From Novosphingobium sp. KCTC 2891 (GTDB lineage Bacteria; Pseudomonadota; Alphaproteobacteria; Sphingomonadales; Sphingomonadaceae): a stretch of 64,000 bases of DNA. A program made the position numbers and the translations under genes. The DNA lies in assembly GCF_025938155.1 (NCBI RefSeq), contig NZ_JAPCZG010000004.1, positions 248,001 through 312,000 of the forward strand, read 5' to 3'. Shown here one piece after another: positions 33,038 through 43,757 of the stretch (the stretch's first letter is position 1; each line of letters starts with the position of its first letter). The notes beneath the pieces were generated by a model. The model worked only from the letters and a program-made list of their open reading frames with translations, did not search any database and was not told the DNA's origin.

Positions 33038-33832
33038 TCAACCCTGGACCGGCACCAGGTTGACCGCCGAGTGCTTGCCTCGTCGATCAACTTCAAGGTC
33101 GAATTCCAGCTTGTCGCCTTCGTTCAGCTCGCGCAGGCCCGAACGCTCGACAGCACTGATGTGCACGAACGCGTCCGGCTGGCCGTCATCACGCGTGATG
33201 AAGCCGAAGCCCTTCATCGCATTGAAGAACTTGACGGTGCCCGTGGCCTTCTCGCCGGTCAGCTGGCGCTGCGGAGCTGCGGGCTTGGCCGCAACCTCGA
33301 TCACGTCGCCGACAACCTGAAGGTCTGCGGCAGAAACCTTGCCGCCGCGATCGACGAGGTTGAATTCCAGCTGCTGACCTTCGGCCAGGCCTTCAAGGCC
33401 GGCACGCTCGACCGCGCTGATGTGGACGAACACGTCCTCGCCACCGTCTTCACGCTGGATGAAGCCGAAGCCCTTCTGCGAATTGAAGAACTTGACGACG
33501 CCCTTGCCGGTGCCGACAACCTGGGCAGGCATACCGCCGCCACCGCCGCCGCCGCGCGGGCCGCCGAAGCCGCCACCACCGCCGCCGCGCGGGCCGCCGA
33601 AGCCGCCGCCACCGCCGCCGCCGAAGCCGCCACGATCACCGCCGCCGAAACCGCCGCGATCACCACCGCCGAAGCCGCCACGGCCACCGCCGCCGCCACC
33701 GAAACCACCACGATCGTAACCGCCGCCGAAGCCGCCGCCACCACCGCCACCGCCGTAGGGATCGAAACCTTCGTCGCCGAAACCGTCGCGCTTGTCGCGT
33801 CCGCGACCCCGCCGCCCTCTGTCAAAACCCAT
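33038..33832 (-). CDS. Double cold-shock domain protein with glycine/RGG-rich N-terminus
   Basis: This 264-residue RNA-binding protein opens [20 protein letters not shown]. Residues to about 100 are a glycine-rich array of RGGFGG-type units. Two cold-shock domains follow: the first has [14 protein letters not shown] and [13 protein letters not shown], the second [14 protein letters not shown] and [12 protein letters not shown]. Both keep the RNP1 (KGFGF) and RNP2 (FVHI) motifs, so both should bind single-stranded nucleic acid. RGG-rich tails are common in eukaryotic RNA chaperones. An upstream ATG (33874) is possible but lacks family support. It is followed by a stem-loop. Confidence 0.92.
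   Translation of the reverse strand: MGFDRGRRGRGRDKRDGFGDEGFDPYGGGGGGGGFGGGYDRGGFGGGGGGRGGFGGGDRGGFGGGDRGGFGGGGGGGFGGPRGGGGGGFGGPRGGGGGGGMPAQVVGTGKGVVKFFNSQKGFGFIQREDGGEDVFVHISAVERAGLEGLAEGQQLEFNLVDRGGKVSAADLQVVGDVIEVAAKPAAPQRQLTGEKATGTVKFFNAMKGFGFITRDDGQPDAFVHISAVERSGLRELNEGDKLEFDLEVDRRGKHSAVNLVPVQG
33530..33759. repeat. Degenerate glycine-codon repeats within the cold-shock gene
   Basis: Imperfect repeats of GCCGCCACC-, CCGAAGCC- and CGATCACC-type units (plus strand) encode [12 protein letters not shown] and GGPRGG units of the amino-terminal array. Units of 9-24 bp keep the frame, so the array can expand or contract without frameshift. Confidence 0.75.
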
Positions 33833-34089
33833 AAAAACCAATAAACCTTCGTTCCGCCCTGATTTCCCCGGCACCGCTGGCCGGACGCGGATGCCGGCGG
33901 CGCGACAAGGAATCCAGCCGGTTTTTTAGGGCCGGCCCTCTCCATTGCGGGCGTGACTATAACGAACAAAACGAGCAAGCGCGAACGGAATCAGCGTTTC
34001 GGGCCGATTCTTTCGCGAAACACTTTGACATTGGCCGCAAGCCTGTCTCGCCTTGCCCTATCCCCCCGGTTTCGGCACAAGTCAGCCGC

Positions 34090-34917
34090 ATGGAACTGCT
34101 TGCGCTTATTTATGACCCGGCCGCATGGGCCGCCTTCGTCACGCTCGTCCTGCTGGAGATCGTGCTCGGCATCGACAACCTCGTTTTCATCGCGATCCTG
34201 TCGAACAAGCTGCCCGCACATCAGCAGCAGAAAGCACGGCGCATCGGGCTTTTGCTCGCGCTTGGCCTCCGTCTCGGCCTGCTCACGCTGATCGGCTGGA
34301 TCGTCACGTTGCAGGCCCCGTTGATCGATCTGGGCATCTCCGGCCAACCCGGCGCGCACGGCGAGCCCACATTTGAAACCGCGTTTTCCGGACGCGACCT
34401 GATCCTGATCGCCGGCGGCCTGTTCCTGCTGTGGAAGGCCACCAAGGAAATCCACCACGCCATCGATCCGGAGCCGAGTGGCGAGCTGCTCGATCACAAG
34501 GGCCACGATGCCGCCGGCACCGGGCCCAGCGCGGGCAAGGTCGTCGCCGCCGCATTCGGCGCCACCATCGCGCAGATCATCGCGCTCGACCTCGTGTTCT
34601 CGATCGATTCGATTCTCACCGCCGTGGGCATGACCGACGAGATCCCGATCATGATCGCGGCCGTCGTCACCACCGTCTCGCTGATGATGATCGCCGCCGA
34701 TCCGCTGGCGAAGTTCATCGAGAAGAATCCCAGCCTCGTCATGCTGGCGCTCTCGTTCCTCGTGATGATCGGCCTTGTTCTCCTGGCAGACGGTTTCGGG
34801 CTGCACATTCCCAAGGGATACATCTATGCGGCAATGGGCTTCTCGGTGTTCGTCGAGTTGCTCAACATCGTCGGCCGCAACCGGCGCGAGAGGCGCCGCG
34901 CCGCCGGCCACGCATAA
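34090..34917 (+). CDS. TerC-family integral membrane protein
   Basis: This 275-residue polytopic protein shows the TerC signatures [20 protein letters not shown] near residue 20 and [20 protein letters not shown] near residue 165. The conserved Asp in each sits within a membrane helix. TerC proteins are tied to metal (manganese) homeostasis of exported proteins and to tellurite resistance. A hydrophilic His/Asp-rich loop (about 125-150) separates the halves. It heads a four-gene plus-strand run with DUF442, an unknown protein and a sterol-desaturase-type enzyme. Confidence 0.92.
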   Translation: MELLALIYDPAAWAAFVTLVLLEIVLGIDNLVFIAILSNKLPAHQQQKARRIGLLLALGLRLGLLTLIGWIVTLQAPLIDLGISGQPGAHGEPTFETAFSGRDLILIAGGLFLLWKATKEIHHAIDPEPSGELLDHKGHDAAGTGPSAGKVVAAAFGATIAQIIALDLVFSIDSILTAVGMTDEIPIMIAAVVTTVSLMMIAADPLAKFIEKNPSLVMLALSFLVMIGLVLLADGFGLHIPKGYIYAAMGFSVFVELLNIVGRNRRERRRAAGHA

Positions 34918-34926
34918 GGACACGCC

Positions 34927-35358
34927 ATGTTCCGCAAGATCGACGACAAGACTTACGCCAGCCCCCAGATCACCGTTGCCGACGTGGCGGAAGCCAAGGC
35001 GCTGGGCGTGGGCCTGATCGTCAACAATCGCCCCGAAGGCGAATCCGACGACCAGACCTCGGGCGCCGAGATCGAAGCCGCCGCGCTCGCCGCCGGTATC
35101 GCCTATGTGGCGATCCCGGTCAGCCACGCCGGGTTCTCGCTGCCGCAAGTGGAAGCGCTGGAGCGCGCGCTGGCCTCCGCCGGCGATGCGCCGGTGCTCG
35201 CCTATTGCCGTTCCGGAACGCGCTCCACCCTGCTCTGGGCGCTGACCCAGGCCAAGCTCGGCATGGCGCCCGACGAGATCGCGGCCAGGGCTGCCGGCGC
35301 CGGCTATGACATCGGCCCGATTCGCGCCCAGGTGGATATGCTCGCCGCCAACGGCTGA
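34927..35358 (+). CDS. DUF442 / TIGR01244 phosphatase-like protein
   Basis: This 143-residue protein opens MFRKIDDKTYASPQITVADV and carries the active-site-like loop AYCRSGTRST (Cys94 and Arg99), the signature of the dual-specificity-phosphatase-like DUF442 family, often fused to beta-lactamase-fold persulfide hydrolases (Blh). Proposed roles are phosphatase or sulfide-related signalling; none is proven here. It lies 9 bp after terC and 28 bp before the next gene. Confidence 0.87.
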   Translation: MFRKIDDKTYASPQITVADVAEAKALGVGLIVNNRPEGESDDQTSGAEIEAAALAAGIAYVAIPVSHAGFSLPQVEALERALASAGDAPVLAYCRSGTRSTLLWALTQAKLGMAPDEIAARAAGAGYDIGPIRAQVDMLAANG

Positions 35359-35386
35359 GCATAAGCCGCCGGGGGGAGGCTCGCAG

Positions 35387-35839
35387 ATGCTGACGATAAC
35401 CGAGGCGCTGGCTGCACTCGCGGCGAAGCCCGGCTTCGCGATGGCGGTGCAGGCCGTGCTGTCGCTCGGCGCGATCCTTGCCGTCTATGCCATCACCCGC
35501 GCCATGGGCCTTGGCGGGGACGTGCCCATCCGCGACGAAGCCCACGCCCGCGCTCTGGCCGAGGAAGCGTTCTGCGGCTTCGACGCGGCCGACGTCGCGC
35601 TCGACCGGGCGCGGATCGGCGCGCTGCTACGCGGGGCGGACGGCCGCGTCCTGCTGCTGCGCCGCCACGGCAGCCACTTCGCCGCGCGCCTGCTCACCTC
35701 GCACGCCGGCATCCGGCTCGACCGCCAGTTCCTCACCGTCGCCCCCGGGGAAAAACGCTTCGGGGCGGTCACGCTCGATCTCGGCCCGGCCGCGCAAGCC
35801 TGGGCCGCCAGCCTGCGCCGGATCGGAACCCGGCCATGA
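35387..35839 (+). CDS. Membrane-anchored protein of unknown function
   Basis: This 150-residue protein has an amino-terminal membrane helix (about 17-38, AMAVQAVLSLGAILAVYAIT). DEAHARALAEEAFCGFDAADVALD and a compact beta-rich part with GADGRVLLLRRHGSHFAARLL and FGAVTLDLGPAAQAWAASLR follow. I do not recognise a family with confidence. The pattern of a GxxGRVLLLRRHG strand suggests a small ligand-binding domain. The Shine-Dalgarno GGGGGGAGG (35371-35379) is strong. It ends in an ATGA overlap with the sterol-desaturase gene, so the two products may act together. Confidence 0.75.
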   Translation: MLTITEALAALAAKPGFAMAVQAVLSLGAILAVYAITRAMGLGGDVPIRDEAHARALAEEAFCGFDAADVALDRARIGALLRGADGRVLLLRRHGSHFAARLLTSHAGIRLDRQFLTVAPGEKRFGAVTLDLGPAAQAWAASLRRIGTRP

Positions 35840-36753
35840 AGCCGCTCGCCGCGCCCATCGACGTGGTCGTCTATGCGATCCCGTTCTTCATCCTGCTGAT
35901 CGTGCTGGAAATGCTCTGGGCCGCGCGGCGCAGGCCCGAGGCCTATGAACCGGCGGACACGCTCACCAGTCTCGCGCTCGGCCTTGGCAGCACCATTGCC
36001 GGGGCGCTCACCGCAGGCCTGGTCTATGCCGGCGCGTTATGGCTGTGGGATCACCGCGTCGCCACGCTGCCGTGGACGTGGTGGGCATGGATCGCCTGCT
36101 TCCTGCTCGATGATTTCAACTATTACTGGGCGCACCGCACCGGCCACCGCGTGCGCTGGTTCTGGGCGAGCCACGTCAACCACCACTCCAGCCAGCACTA
36201 CAACCTGTCGACCGCGCTGCGCCAGACGTGGACCGGCTTCGTCGCGCTGTCGTTCATATTCCGCATCTGGCCGGCCCTGATCGGCTTCCCGCCGGCCATG
36301 ATCGTCACGGTGGGCGCGGTGAACCTCGTCTATCAGTTCTGGATCCACACCGAGGCGGTGGGGCGCTTTCCCCGCTGGTTCGAGGCGGTGTTCAACACGC
36401 CGTCGCACCACCGCGTCCACCACGCCACCAACCCGCTTTATCTCGACCGCAACTACGCAGGGGTGCTGATCGTGTGGGACCGCCTGTTCGGCAGCTTCCA
36501 GCCCGAACTCGGCGAGGATGCGCCCGGCGTCGGCCGCATCCGCTATGGCATCGTGCGGCAGCTGGGCAGCTTCCACCTGCTCCATGCGGCGTTCCACGAA
36601 TGGGCCGCGATGCTGGGGGACTTCGGCGCAGCGCCCTTCCGGCACAAGCTGTCCTACCTCGTCCGCGCGCCCGGCTGGAGCCACGACGCCAGCCGCGAAA
36701 CCTCGGACCAGATCAGGGCGCGCTGGCAGGCGCGGCAGGACGAACAGGCGTAA
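35836..36753 (+). CDS. Sterol desaturase / fatty acid hydroxylase family protein
   Basis: This 305-residue membrane di-iron enzyme has the three histidine boxes HRTGH (100-104), HVNHH (113-117) and HHRVHH (191-196), with an extra His171 in WIHTE. About four membrane helices surround the boxes. The family oxidises lipid chains (sterol C-5/C-4, fatty acid or ceramide hydroxylation, alkylglycerol cleavage). In a sphingolipid-making bacterium, a sphingoid or fatty-acid hydroxylase role is plausible but not shown. It overlaps the preceding unknown gene by 4 bp. Confidence 0.93.
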   Translation: MKPLAAPIDVVVYAIPFFILLIVLEMLWAARRRPEAYEPADTLTSLALGLGSTIAGALTAGLVYAGALWLWDHRVATLPWTWWAWIACFLLDDFNYYWAHRTGHRVRWFWASHVNHHSSQHYNLSTALRQTWTGFVALSFIFRIWPALIGFPPAMIVTVGAVNLVYQFWIHTEAVGRFPRWFEAVFNTPSHHRVHHATNPLYLDRNYAGVLIVWDRLFGSFQPELGEDAPGVGRIRYGIVRQLGSFHLLHAAFHEWAAMLGDFGAAPFRHKLSYLVRAPGWSHDASRETSDQIRARWQARQDEQA

Positions 36754-36765
36754 GGCCGCGGAGCC

Positions 36766-37755
36766 TCAGGCCGAAGGCATCTGCTGGCTGGAACAGTGGA
36801 AGCCGCCGCCGCCGGCCAGCACCGCATCGGCCATCAGCCCGATCGTCGCGCGATCCGGGAACAGTTCGGCAATCGCGGCCACGCCGTCATCGTCGTGCGC
36901 GGTACCGAACACCGGCACGATCACCACGTCGGTGGCGATAACGAAGTTCATGTAGCTTGCCGGCTGGATCATGCCGCCCCACTCGACCAGCCCCGGCGAC
37001 GGCACTTCGACCACCTCCACGCCAGCCCCGCGCGCGCGCGCGGCCGCATCGGCATAGATGGCGGCATTCGGGTCGTTCGGCCCGGTCGCGCGCGGCACGG
37101 CAAGGCGATTGGGTCCGATGAAGCGGGCCAGGTTGTCCACGTGGCCATCGGTGTGATCGTTGACCAGCCCGTCACCCAGCCACAGCACCCGGTCATAGCC
37201 CAGATCGCGCGCAAGGTTCCGTTCAAGATCGCTTCGGGTCAGCTTCGGGTTGCGGTTGGGATTGAGCAGGCACTGCTCGGTCGTGGCGACCAGCCCAGTC
37301 CCGTCGCCGTCCAGCGCGCCGCCTTCCAGAATCCAGTCGCAGCGGTCAGCCGCCAGCCCGGCATCGCCCGCCAGCGTGGCGCCGATCTCCTGATCGCCCG
37401 GCATCAGGTACTTGCCGCCCCAGCCGTTGAAGCCGAACAGCCGCGCGCGCCGTGCCCCATCGCTTCCGCGCACCACCAGCGGACCGGTATCGCGCACCCA
37501 GACGTCGCCATAGACCCGCCGCTCCAGCGTGACCGCAGCGGAGACCAGCGAGGCGGCGCGCATTTCGTTGGCAGCGTCGCGCACCAGCAAGCGCACCTGC
37601 TGGCCGCTGTCCGCAACCGCGTTGGCGAAGGCGGCGATCTGTTCCTGCGCGGGATCGATCACCCCCGACCATTCGTCGGCAATGTGGGGGAAACCGATCC
37701 ACAGCCAGTCCTGAGGATGCCATTCGGGAGGCATCCGCATCGCCGTCTCCACCAT
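36766..37755 (-). CDS. aguA: Agmatine deiminase family protein
   Basis: This 329-residue guanidino-modifying enzyme probably converts agmatine to N-carbamoylputrescine. It shows DVWVRDTGPLVV, WILEGGALDGDG, DHTDGHVDNLARFI and the nucleophile cysteine Cys321 in GGGGFHCSSQQ. The family also includes peptidylarginine deiminases. It is the last gene before a convergent sterol-desaturase gene (12 bp gap). The M28 peptidase lies 12 bp upstream on the same strand. No agmatinase or carbamoylputrescine hydrolase gene is in the window. Confidence 0.9.
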   Translation of the reverse strand: MVETAMRMPPEWHPQDWLWIGFPHIADEWSGVIDPAQEQIAAFANAVADSGQQVRLLVRDAANEMRAASLVSAAVTLERRVYGDVWVRDTGPLVVRGSDGARRARLFGFNGWGGKYLMPGDQEIGATLAGDAGLAADRCDWILEGGALDGDGTGLVATTEQCLLNPNRNPKLTRSDLERNLARDLGYDRVLWLGDGLVNDHTDGHVDNLARFIGPNRLAVPRATGPNDPNAAIYADAAARARGAGVEVVEVPSPGLVEWGGMIQPASYMNFVIATDVVIVPVFGTAHDDDGVAAIAELFPDRATIGLMADAVLAGGGGFHCSSQQMPSA

Positions 37756-37767
37756 CTTCGCGCGTCC

Positions 37768-39465
<1,698 letters not shown>

Positions 39466-39622
39466 TGATTATCCTTTACGATACTGGCGCTCCAGGCAGG
39501 CCGGGGCGAAGATGGCGCGAACTTGGCAGAGCCTCCGAACCAGCGCAAGCGCGCCCCGGGCTTGATCCGCCCCACGCGACAAGGCATCGCAGCATCGGGA
39601 TCAGGCAAAGAGGGATGGTGCA

Positions 39623-42319
39623 ATGACCGACTGGCAGGGAGCCATTGCCCGCGCGCGCGCGCATTCGCCGTTCCTCGTCCGCGCACTCGATCGGCAGCCT
39701 GATCTGGAAGCCCTGCTTGCCGCCGGCCGCATCGACGAGGCGCTGGCCCACGCCCACGCCGCAGGCGAAGGCATCGAGGACGTGGGCATCGCGCTGCGCC
39801 GCGAACGCCTCGCACTCGCGCTCGCGCTCGCCATCGGCGACCTTGCCGGCGCGCTACCGCTCGATGCGGTCGTCAGCGCGCTTTCCACCTTCGCGGACCG
39901 AGCACTCGACCGGGCCATCCCCGCCGCGATCCGCCGCCGCGTGCCCGATGCGGAAAGTCGGGGCTTTTCCGCCATCGCGCTGGGCAAGCATGGCGCGGGC
40001 GAGCTGAACTACTCGTCCGACATCGACCCCATCCTGCTCTACGATCCGGAAACCCTTCCCCGGCGCGAGCGCGACGATCCGGGCGAAGCCGCGCAGCGCG
40101 TGGCGCGCGCGGTGGTCGAGCTGCTCTCGCAGGTGACGGGCGAGGGCTATGTCTTCCGCGTCGACCTGCGGCTGCGCCCCGCCTCAGAAGTCAGCCCGCT
40201 CGCCATCCCGTTCGAAGCCGCGATCATCCACTACGAATCGAGCGCGCTGGCGTGGGAGCGCGCCGCCTACATCCGCGCCCGCGCCGCAGCGGGCGACATT
40301 CCGGCGGGGCAGGCCTTTCTCGATACGATCCGCCCGTTCGTGTGGCGGCGCAGCCTCGATTTCGGCGCCATCGACGAGATCGGCCGGCTGACCACGCGCA
40401 TCCGGGATCATTATATCGGCGGCCAGACGCTCGGCCCCGGCTATGACCTGAAGCGCGGGCGGGGCGGCATCCGCGAAGTCGAGTTCTTTGCCCAGACGCA
40501 CCAGTTGATCCATGGCGGCCGCAATCCGGCGCTGCGCCTGCGCGGCACGCGCGCCAGCCTCGATGCGCTCGCCCATGCCGGGATCATCGCGGCAGACGAT
40601 GCGCGCGTCCTGGGCGAAAGCTACGACCGGCTACGCACCATCGAACACCGCCTGCAGATGGTGGCGGACCAGCAGACCCACTCGCTGCCCGGCGACGCCG
40701 CCGCGCTCGATTCCGTGGCCCGGCTGGACGGACTGCCCGATGGCGCGGCGCTCGTCGCCGAACTGGCCGGCATCACCGAACAGGTCGGCAGCCGCTTCGA
40801 CACGCTGATCGCCACGTACGCTCCCACCGGCGCGGTCGCCGTGGGCGAAAAGCCGCTGGTGCGCGAACTGGCCGATTGCGGCTTTTCCGATTGCGAGGCG
40901 CTCGCCGAACGGATCGAGGGCTGGGAAAACGGCCAGTTCCGCGCACTGCGCAGCGACGAGGCACGCGGCGCCTTCGCCCGCCTGCGCCCGCAATTGCTGC
41001 GCGCGCTGTCCGAGGCACCCGATCCGGACCGTGCGCTGCTACGCTGGGAACAGCTGATCGGGGGGCTATCCTCCGCGATCAACGTGTTCCGCCTGTTGGA
41101 AGCGCGGCCCGGCCTGCTGGCCGTGGTCATGCGCGTGCTGGCCCATGCGCCCACGCTGGCGGACGAACTCGCCCGCCGCGCCGATCTGCTCGACACCCTG
41201 ATCGACCGCTCGGCCTTCGACCTCCCCGGCAGCGCCGCCGAAATCGCCGCGATGCTTTCGGAGAACGAGGCGGGCGACGATTACCAGCGCCTGCTCGACG
41301 CGGTGCGGCGCAAGGTGGGGGAACTTCGCTTCGCGCTTGGCGTGCAACTGGTCGAAGGTGGCCGCGATCCGCTGGAAATCGCCGCAGCCCTGTCACGCGT
41401 GGCCGAAGCCGCGATCCTCGTGCTGGGGCAAGCCGCCTGCAACGAGTTTGCCCTGACACACGGCACGGTGCCCGGCAGCCGGCTGGTCGTGCTCGGCCTT
41501 GGCCGGCTGGGCGGAGCCTCGCTCACCCACGCCTCGGACCTTGATCTCGTGTTCCTGTTCAGCGGCGATCACATGGCGGAATCCGATGGCCGCAGGCCGC
41601 TCGGCGGCACGCTCTACTACAACCGGCTGGCGCAGCGGGTGATCGCCGCGCTCTCCGTGCCGACCGCCGCCGGCGCGCTTTACGAAGTCGATACGCGGCT
41701 GCGCCCCTCGGGCGCGCAAGGCCCGATCGCCGTCAGCCTGGACAGCTTCGAGCGCTACCAGCGCGAGGAAGCCTGGACCTGGGAACACATGGCGCTGTGC
41801 CGCGCCCGCCCGCTGTTCGGCACGGACGAGGACCGCGCCGCGCTGTCCGCCATTGTCGACGCTGTGCTCAAGACCCCGCGCGATCCGGCCAAGCTGCGCG
41901 AGGACGTGCTGTCGATGCGTGCCGAAATGGCGAAGCACAAGCCGGCCAAGGGTCCGCTCGACGTCAAGCTGCTGCGCGGCGGGCTCGTGGATATCGAGTT
42001 CATGGTCCACTATCTGCAGCTGCGCGAACATGCGGCGCTGGAGCCGGGCCTCGGCGATGCGGTCTCCGCCCTCGGCACCGCCGGCCTCCTGCCCCCGGGC
42101 CTGCGCGAGGCGCACGACCTGATGGCCCGCCTGCTCGTCGTCGTTCGTCTCGTTGCGCCGGACGGCCTGTTCCCCCCCGAAGCCAGCCGCGGCATCGTCG
42201 CGGCGGCCTGCGGCCTTGCCCATTGGGGAGAGTTGCTTGACGCGGTCACGGCCATGCGGCAGCGCGTCGCCGCCGCGTGGGCCGCGGTGTTCGGCGAAAC
42301 CCTGGAGACTGAAGCATGA
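39623..42319 (+). CDS. glnE: Glutamine-synthetase adenylyltransferase/deadenylase
   Basis: This 898-residue bifunctional enzyme controls glutamine synthetase by reversible adenylylation in response to PII. Two nucleotidyltransferase domains are visible: GKHGAGELNYSSDID starts at residue 121 (deadenylase side) and GLGRLGGASLTHASDLD at residue 625 (adenylylase side). Both keep the Asp-x-Asp metal motif. The helical linker and the end helical domain GLVDIEFMVHYLQLREH are present. Its length is shorter than in E. coli (946) but usual for alphaproteobacteria. It overlaps bcp by 4 bp. Confidence 0.95.
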   Translation: MTDWQGAIARARAHSPFLVRALDRQPDLEALLAAGRIDEALAHAHAAGEGIEDVGIALRRERLALALALAIGDLAGALPLDAVVSALSTFADRALDRAIPAAIRRRVPDAESRGFSAIALGKHGAGELNYSSDIDPILLYDPETLPRRERDDPGEAAQRVARAVVELLSQVTGEGYVFRVDLRLRPASEVSPLAIPFEAAIIHYESSALAWERAAYIRARAAAGDIPAGQAFLDTIRPFVWRRSLDFGAIDEIGRLTTRIRDHYIGGQTLGPGYDLKRGRGGIREVEFFAQTHQLIHGGRNPALRLRGTRASLDALAHAGIIAADDARVLGESYDRLRTIEHRLQMVADQQTHSLPGDAAALDSVARLDGLPDGAALVAELAGITEQVGSRFDTLIATYAPTGAVAVGEKPLVRELADCGFSDCEALAERIEGWENGQFRALRSDEARGAFARLRPQLLRALSEAPDPDRALLRWEQLIGGLSSAINVFRLLEARPGLLAVVMRVLAHAPTLADELARRADLLDTLIDRSAFDLPGSAAEIAAMLSENEAGDDYQRLLDAVRRKVGELRFALGVQLVEGGRDPLEIAAALSRVAEAAILVLGQAACNEFALTHGTVPGSRLVVLGLGRLGGASLTHASDLDLVFLFSGDHMAESDGRRPLGGTLYYNRLAQRVIAALSVPTAAGALYEVDTRLRPSGAQGPIAVSLDSFERYQREEAWTWEHMALCRARPLFGTDEDRAALSAIVDAVLKTPRDPAKLREDVLSMRAEMAKHKPAKGPLDVKLLRGGLVDIEFMVHYLQLREHAALEPGLGDAVSALGTAGLLPPGLREAHDLMARLLVVVRLVAPDGLFPPEASRGIVAAACGLAHWGELLDAVTAMRQRVAAAWAAVFGETLETEA

Positions 42320-42789
42320 GCGACCGCATCGGCGTTGGCGACACCCTTCCCGACATCGCACTGACCACGCCCGAAGGCGGCACGGTCAAGCCTTCGGACT
42401 TCGCGGGCCGCAAGCTCGTGCTGTTTTTCTATCCCAAGGACGACACCCCGGGCTGCACCACCGAGAACAAGGATTTCACCGCGCTGGCCGGTGAATTCGA
42501 AGCCGCCGGCACCGCTCTTCTGGGCGTAAGCAAGGACACGCCGGCGAAGCACACGAAGTTCATCGCGAAGCACGGTCTCACCGCCCCGCTCGCCTCCGAT
42601 GCCGAGGAAAACGGCCTGTCGGACGTGCTCGGCATCTGGACCGAGAAGCAGAACTACGGCCGCACCTACATGGGCATGGTCCGCACCACCTACCTCGTCG
42701 GCACCGACGGCAAGATCGCGCGCGTGTGGGACAAGGTGAAGGTCAAGGGCCACGCCGAGGATGTGCTGGCCGCCGCCAAGGCGCTCTGA
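42316..42789 (+). CDS. bcp: Thioredoxin-dependent peroxiredoxin, Bcp/PrxQ type
   Basis: This 157-residue cytosolic peroxiredoxin reduces hydrogen and organic peroxides. The peroxidatic cysteine is Cys47 in KDDTPGCTTENKDF; preceding VLFFYPKDDTPG is the active-site signature. No second cysteine is present anywhere, so it is a 1-Cys form unlike E. coli Bcp. It starts in an ATGA overlap with glnE, and a DUF455 gene follows 5 bp later. Confidence 0.95.
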   Translation: MSDRIGVGDTLPDIALTTPEGGTVKPSDFAGRKLVLFFYPKDDTPGCTTENKDFTALAGEFEAAGTALLGVSKDTPAKHTKFIAKHGLTAPLASDAEENGLSDVLGIWTEKQNYGRTYMGMVRTTYLVGTDGKIARVWDKVKVKGHAEDVLAAAKAL

Positions 42790-42794
42790 GCCGC

Positions 42795-43583
42795 ATGATC
42801 TCGTTTGCCGCCGCGATCCGCGCGGCCATGCTGACCGCCGATCCAGCCGGGAAGGCAATGGCCACCCGGGCCGTCGCGCGCGACTGGCACGCGGGCCGGC
42901 TCGCCTTCGCGTTCGACGTTGCCATGCCCGATGTGCCCGCTCGCCCGGCCGAGCCGGTGCTGCTTCCGCCCAACGCCATGCCCAAGCGCGGACGCGGGGG
43001 ATCGGAACGCGGTCGGATCGCGCTGCTCCATGCGCTCTGCCACATCGAGTTCGTCGCCATCGACCTCGCGCTCGATGCCGCAGGGCGTTTCGGGGCGGAG
43101 CGCGGCCCCGGCTTCGTCGGCGACTGGCTGTCGGTCGCGGCGGACGAGGCGATGCATTTCGCGCTTCTCGCCCGCCGGCTCAGGACGCTGGGCAGCCACT
43201 ATGGCGCGATGCCGGCGCACGACGGACTGTGGGATGCGGCGCGTGAGACCGCGCACGATGTCGCCGCCCGTCTCGCGGTGGTGCCGATGGTGCTCGAAGC
43301 GCGGGGACTGGACGTGACCCCGGTGACGATCGAGCGCTTCCTTGCAGCGGGCGACGAACGGAGCGCACGGATCCTCCAACGAATCCTTGACGACGAAATC
43401 CGCCATGTGCGGTTCGGCACAAATCATTTCGCCAAAGTCTGCGATGAACGGGGAGAATCGCCGCCCGCCTTGTGGAAAAGCTTGGTCGAGCGCCACTTTC
43501 GGGGGGCTGTTAAGCCACCGTTCAACGACTCGGCGCGCCGTTCAGCCGGTCTGTCGTGCGAAATGATGGCAGGGGTTGCCTAG
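42795..43583 (+). CDS. DUF455 ferritin-like protein
   Basis: This 262-residue helical protein of the DUF455 family is a ferritin-like fold. Carboxylate/histidine ligands are visible in ALCHIEFVAIDLALD, WLSVAADEAMHFALLARRL and LQRILDDEIRHVRFGTNHF, a pattern suited to a di-metal site. Related proteins act in tRNA or other hydroxylations, but this family is unassigned. The start follows from MISFAAAIRAAMLTADPAGK; the frame is open upstream into bcp. It lies 5 bp after bcp, a frequent pairing. Confidence 0.87.
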   Translation: MISFAAAIRAAMLTADPAGKAMATRAVARDWHAGRLAFAFDVAMPDVPARPAEPVLLPPNAMPKRGRGGSERGRIALLHALCHIEFVAIDLALDAAGRFGAERGPGFVGDWLSVAADEAMHFALLARRLRTLGSHYGAMPAHDGLWDAARETAHDVAARLAVVPMVLEARGLDVTPVTIERFLAAGDERSARILQRILDDEIRHVRFGTNHFAKVCDERGESPPALWKSLVERHFRGAVKPPFNDSARRSAGLSCEMMAGVA

Positions 43584-43708
43584 TCGCATCCCGCACCTCT
43601 ACCCCTCAATCACGAGATGGGCGGGGGGTTCCGACCGTTCTCAAAATTTTCCGGACGAGCCGTGCAAGCGGTCCGATCCGGTACGCACTGGGGGTCAGCG
43701 CGTCTCCA

Positions 43709-43725
43709 TCGCGGTTCAACCGCGA
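43709..43725. repeat. Perfect inverted repeat upstream of the M23 gene
   Basis: TCGCGGTT and AACCGCGA flank one central C, giving 8-bp arms. It lies 33 bp upstream of the ATG at 43758. It could be an operator or a transcript stem. No known binding consensus was recognised. Confidence 0.5.
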
Positions 43726-43757
43726 GGATCGAAAATGAAAAGGTCGTTTGGGTCGTA

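Noticed and set aside
33530..33759. CRISPR-like repeat array
   Set aside because: Repeats are short, degenerate and in frame, encoding the glycine-rich head of the cold-shock protein; there are no spacers and no cas genes.
43510..43526. CtrA-like site TTAA-N7-TTCAAC
   Set aside because: The second half deviates from TTAA and the site lies inside the DUF455 coding region.
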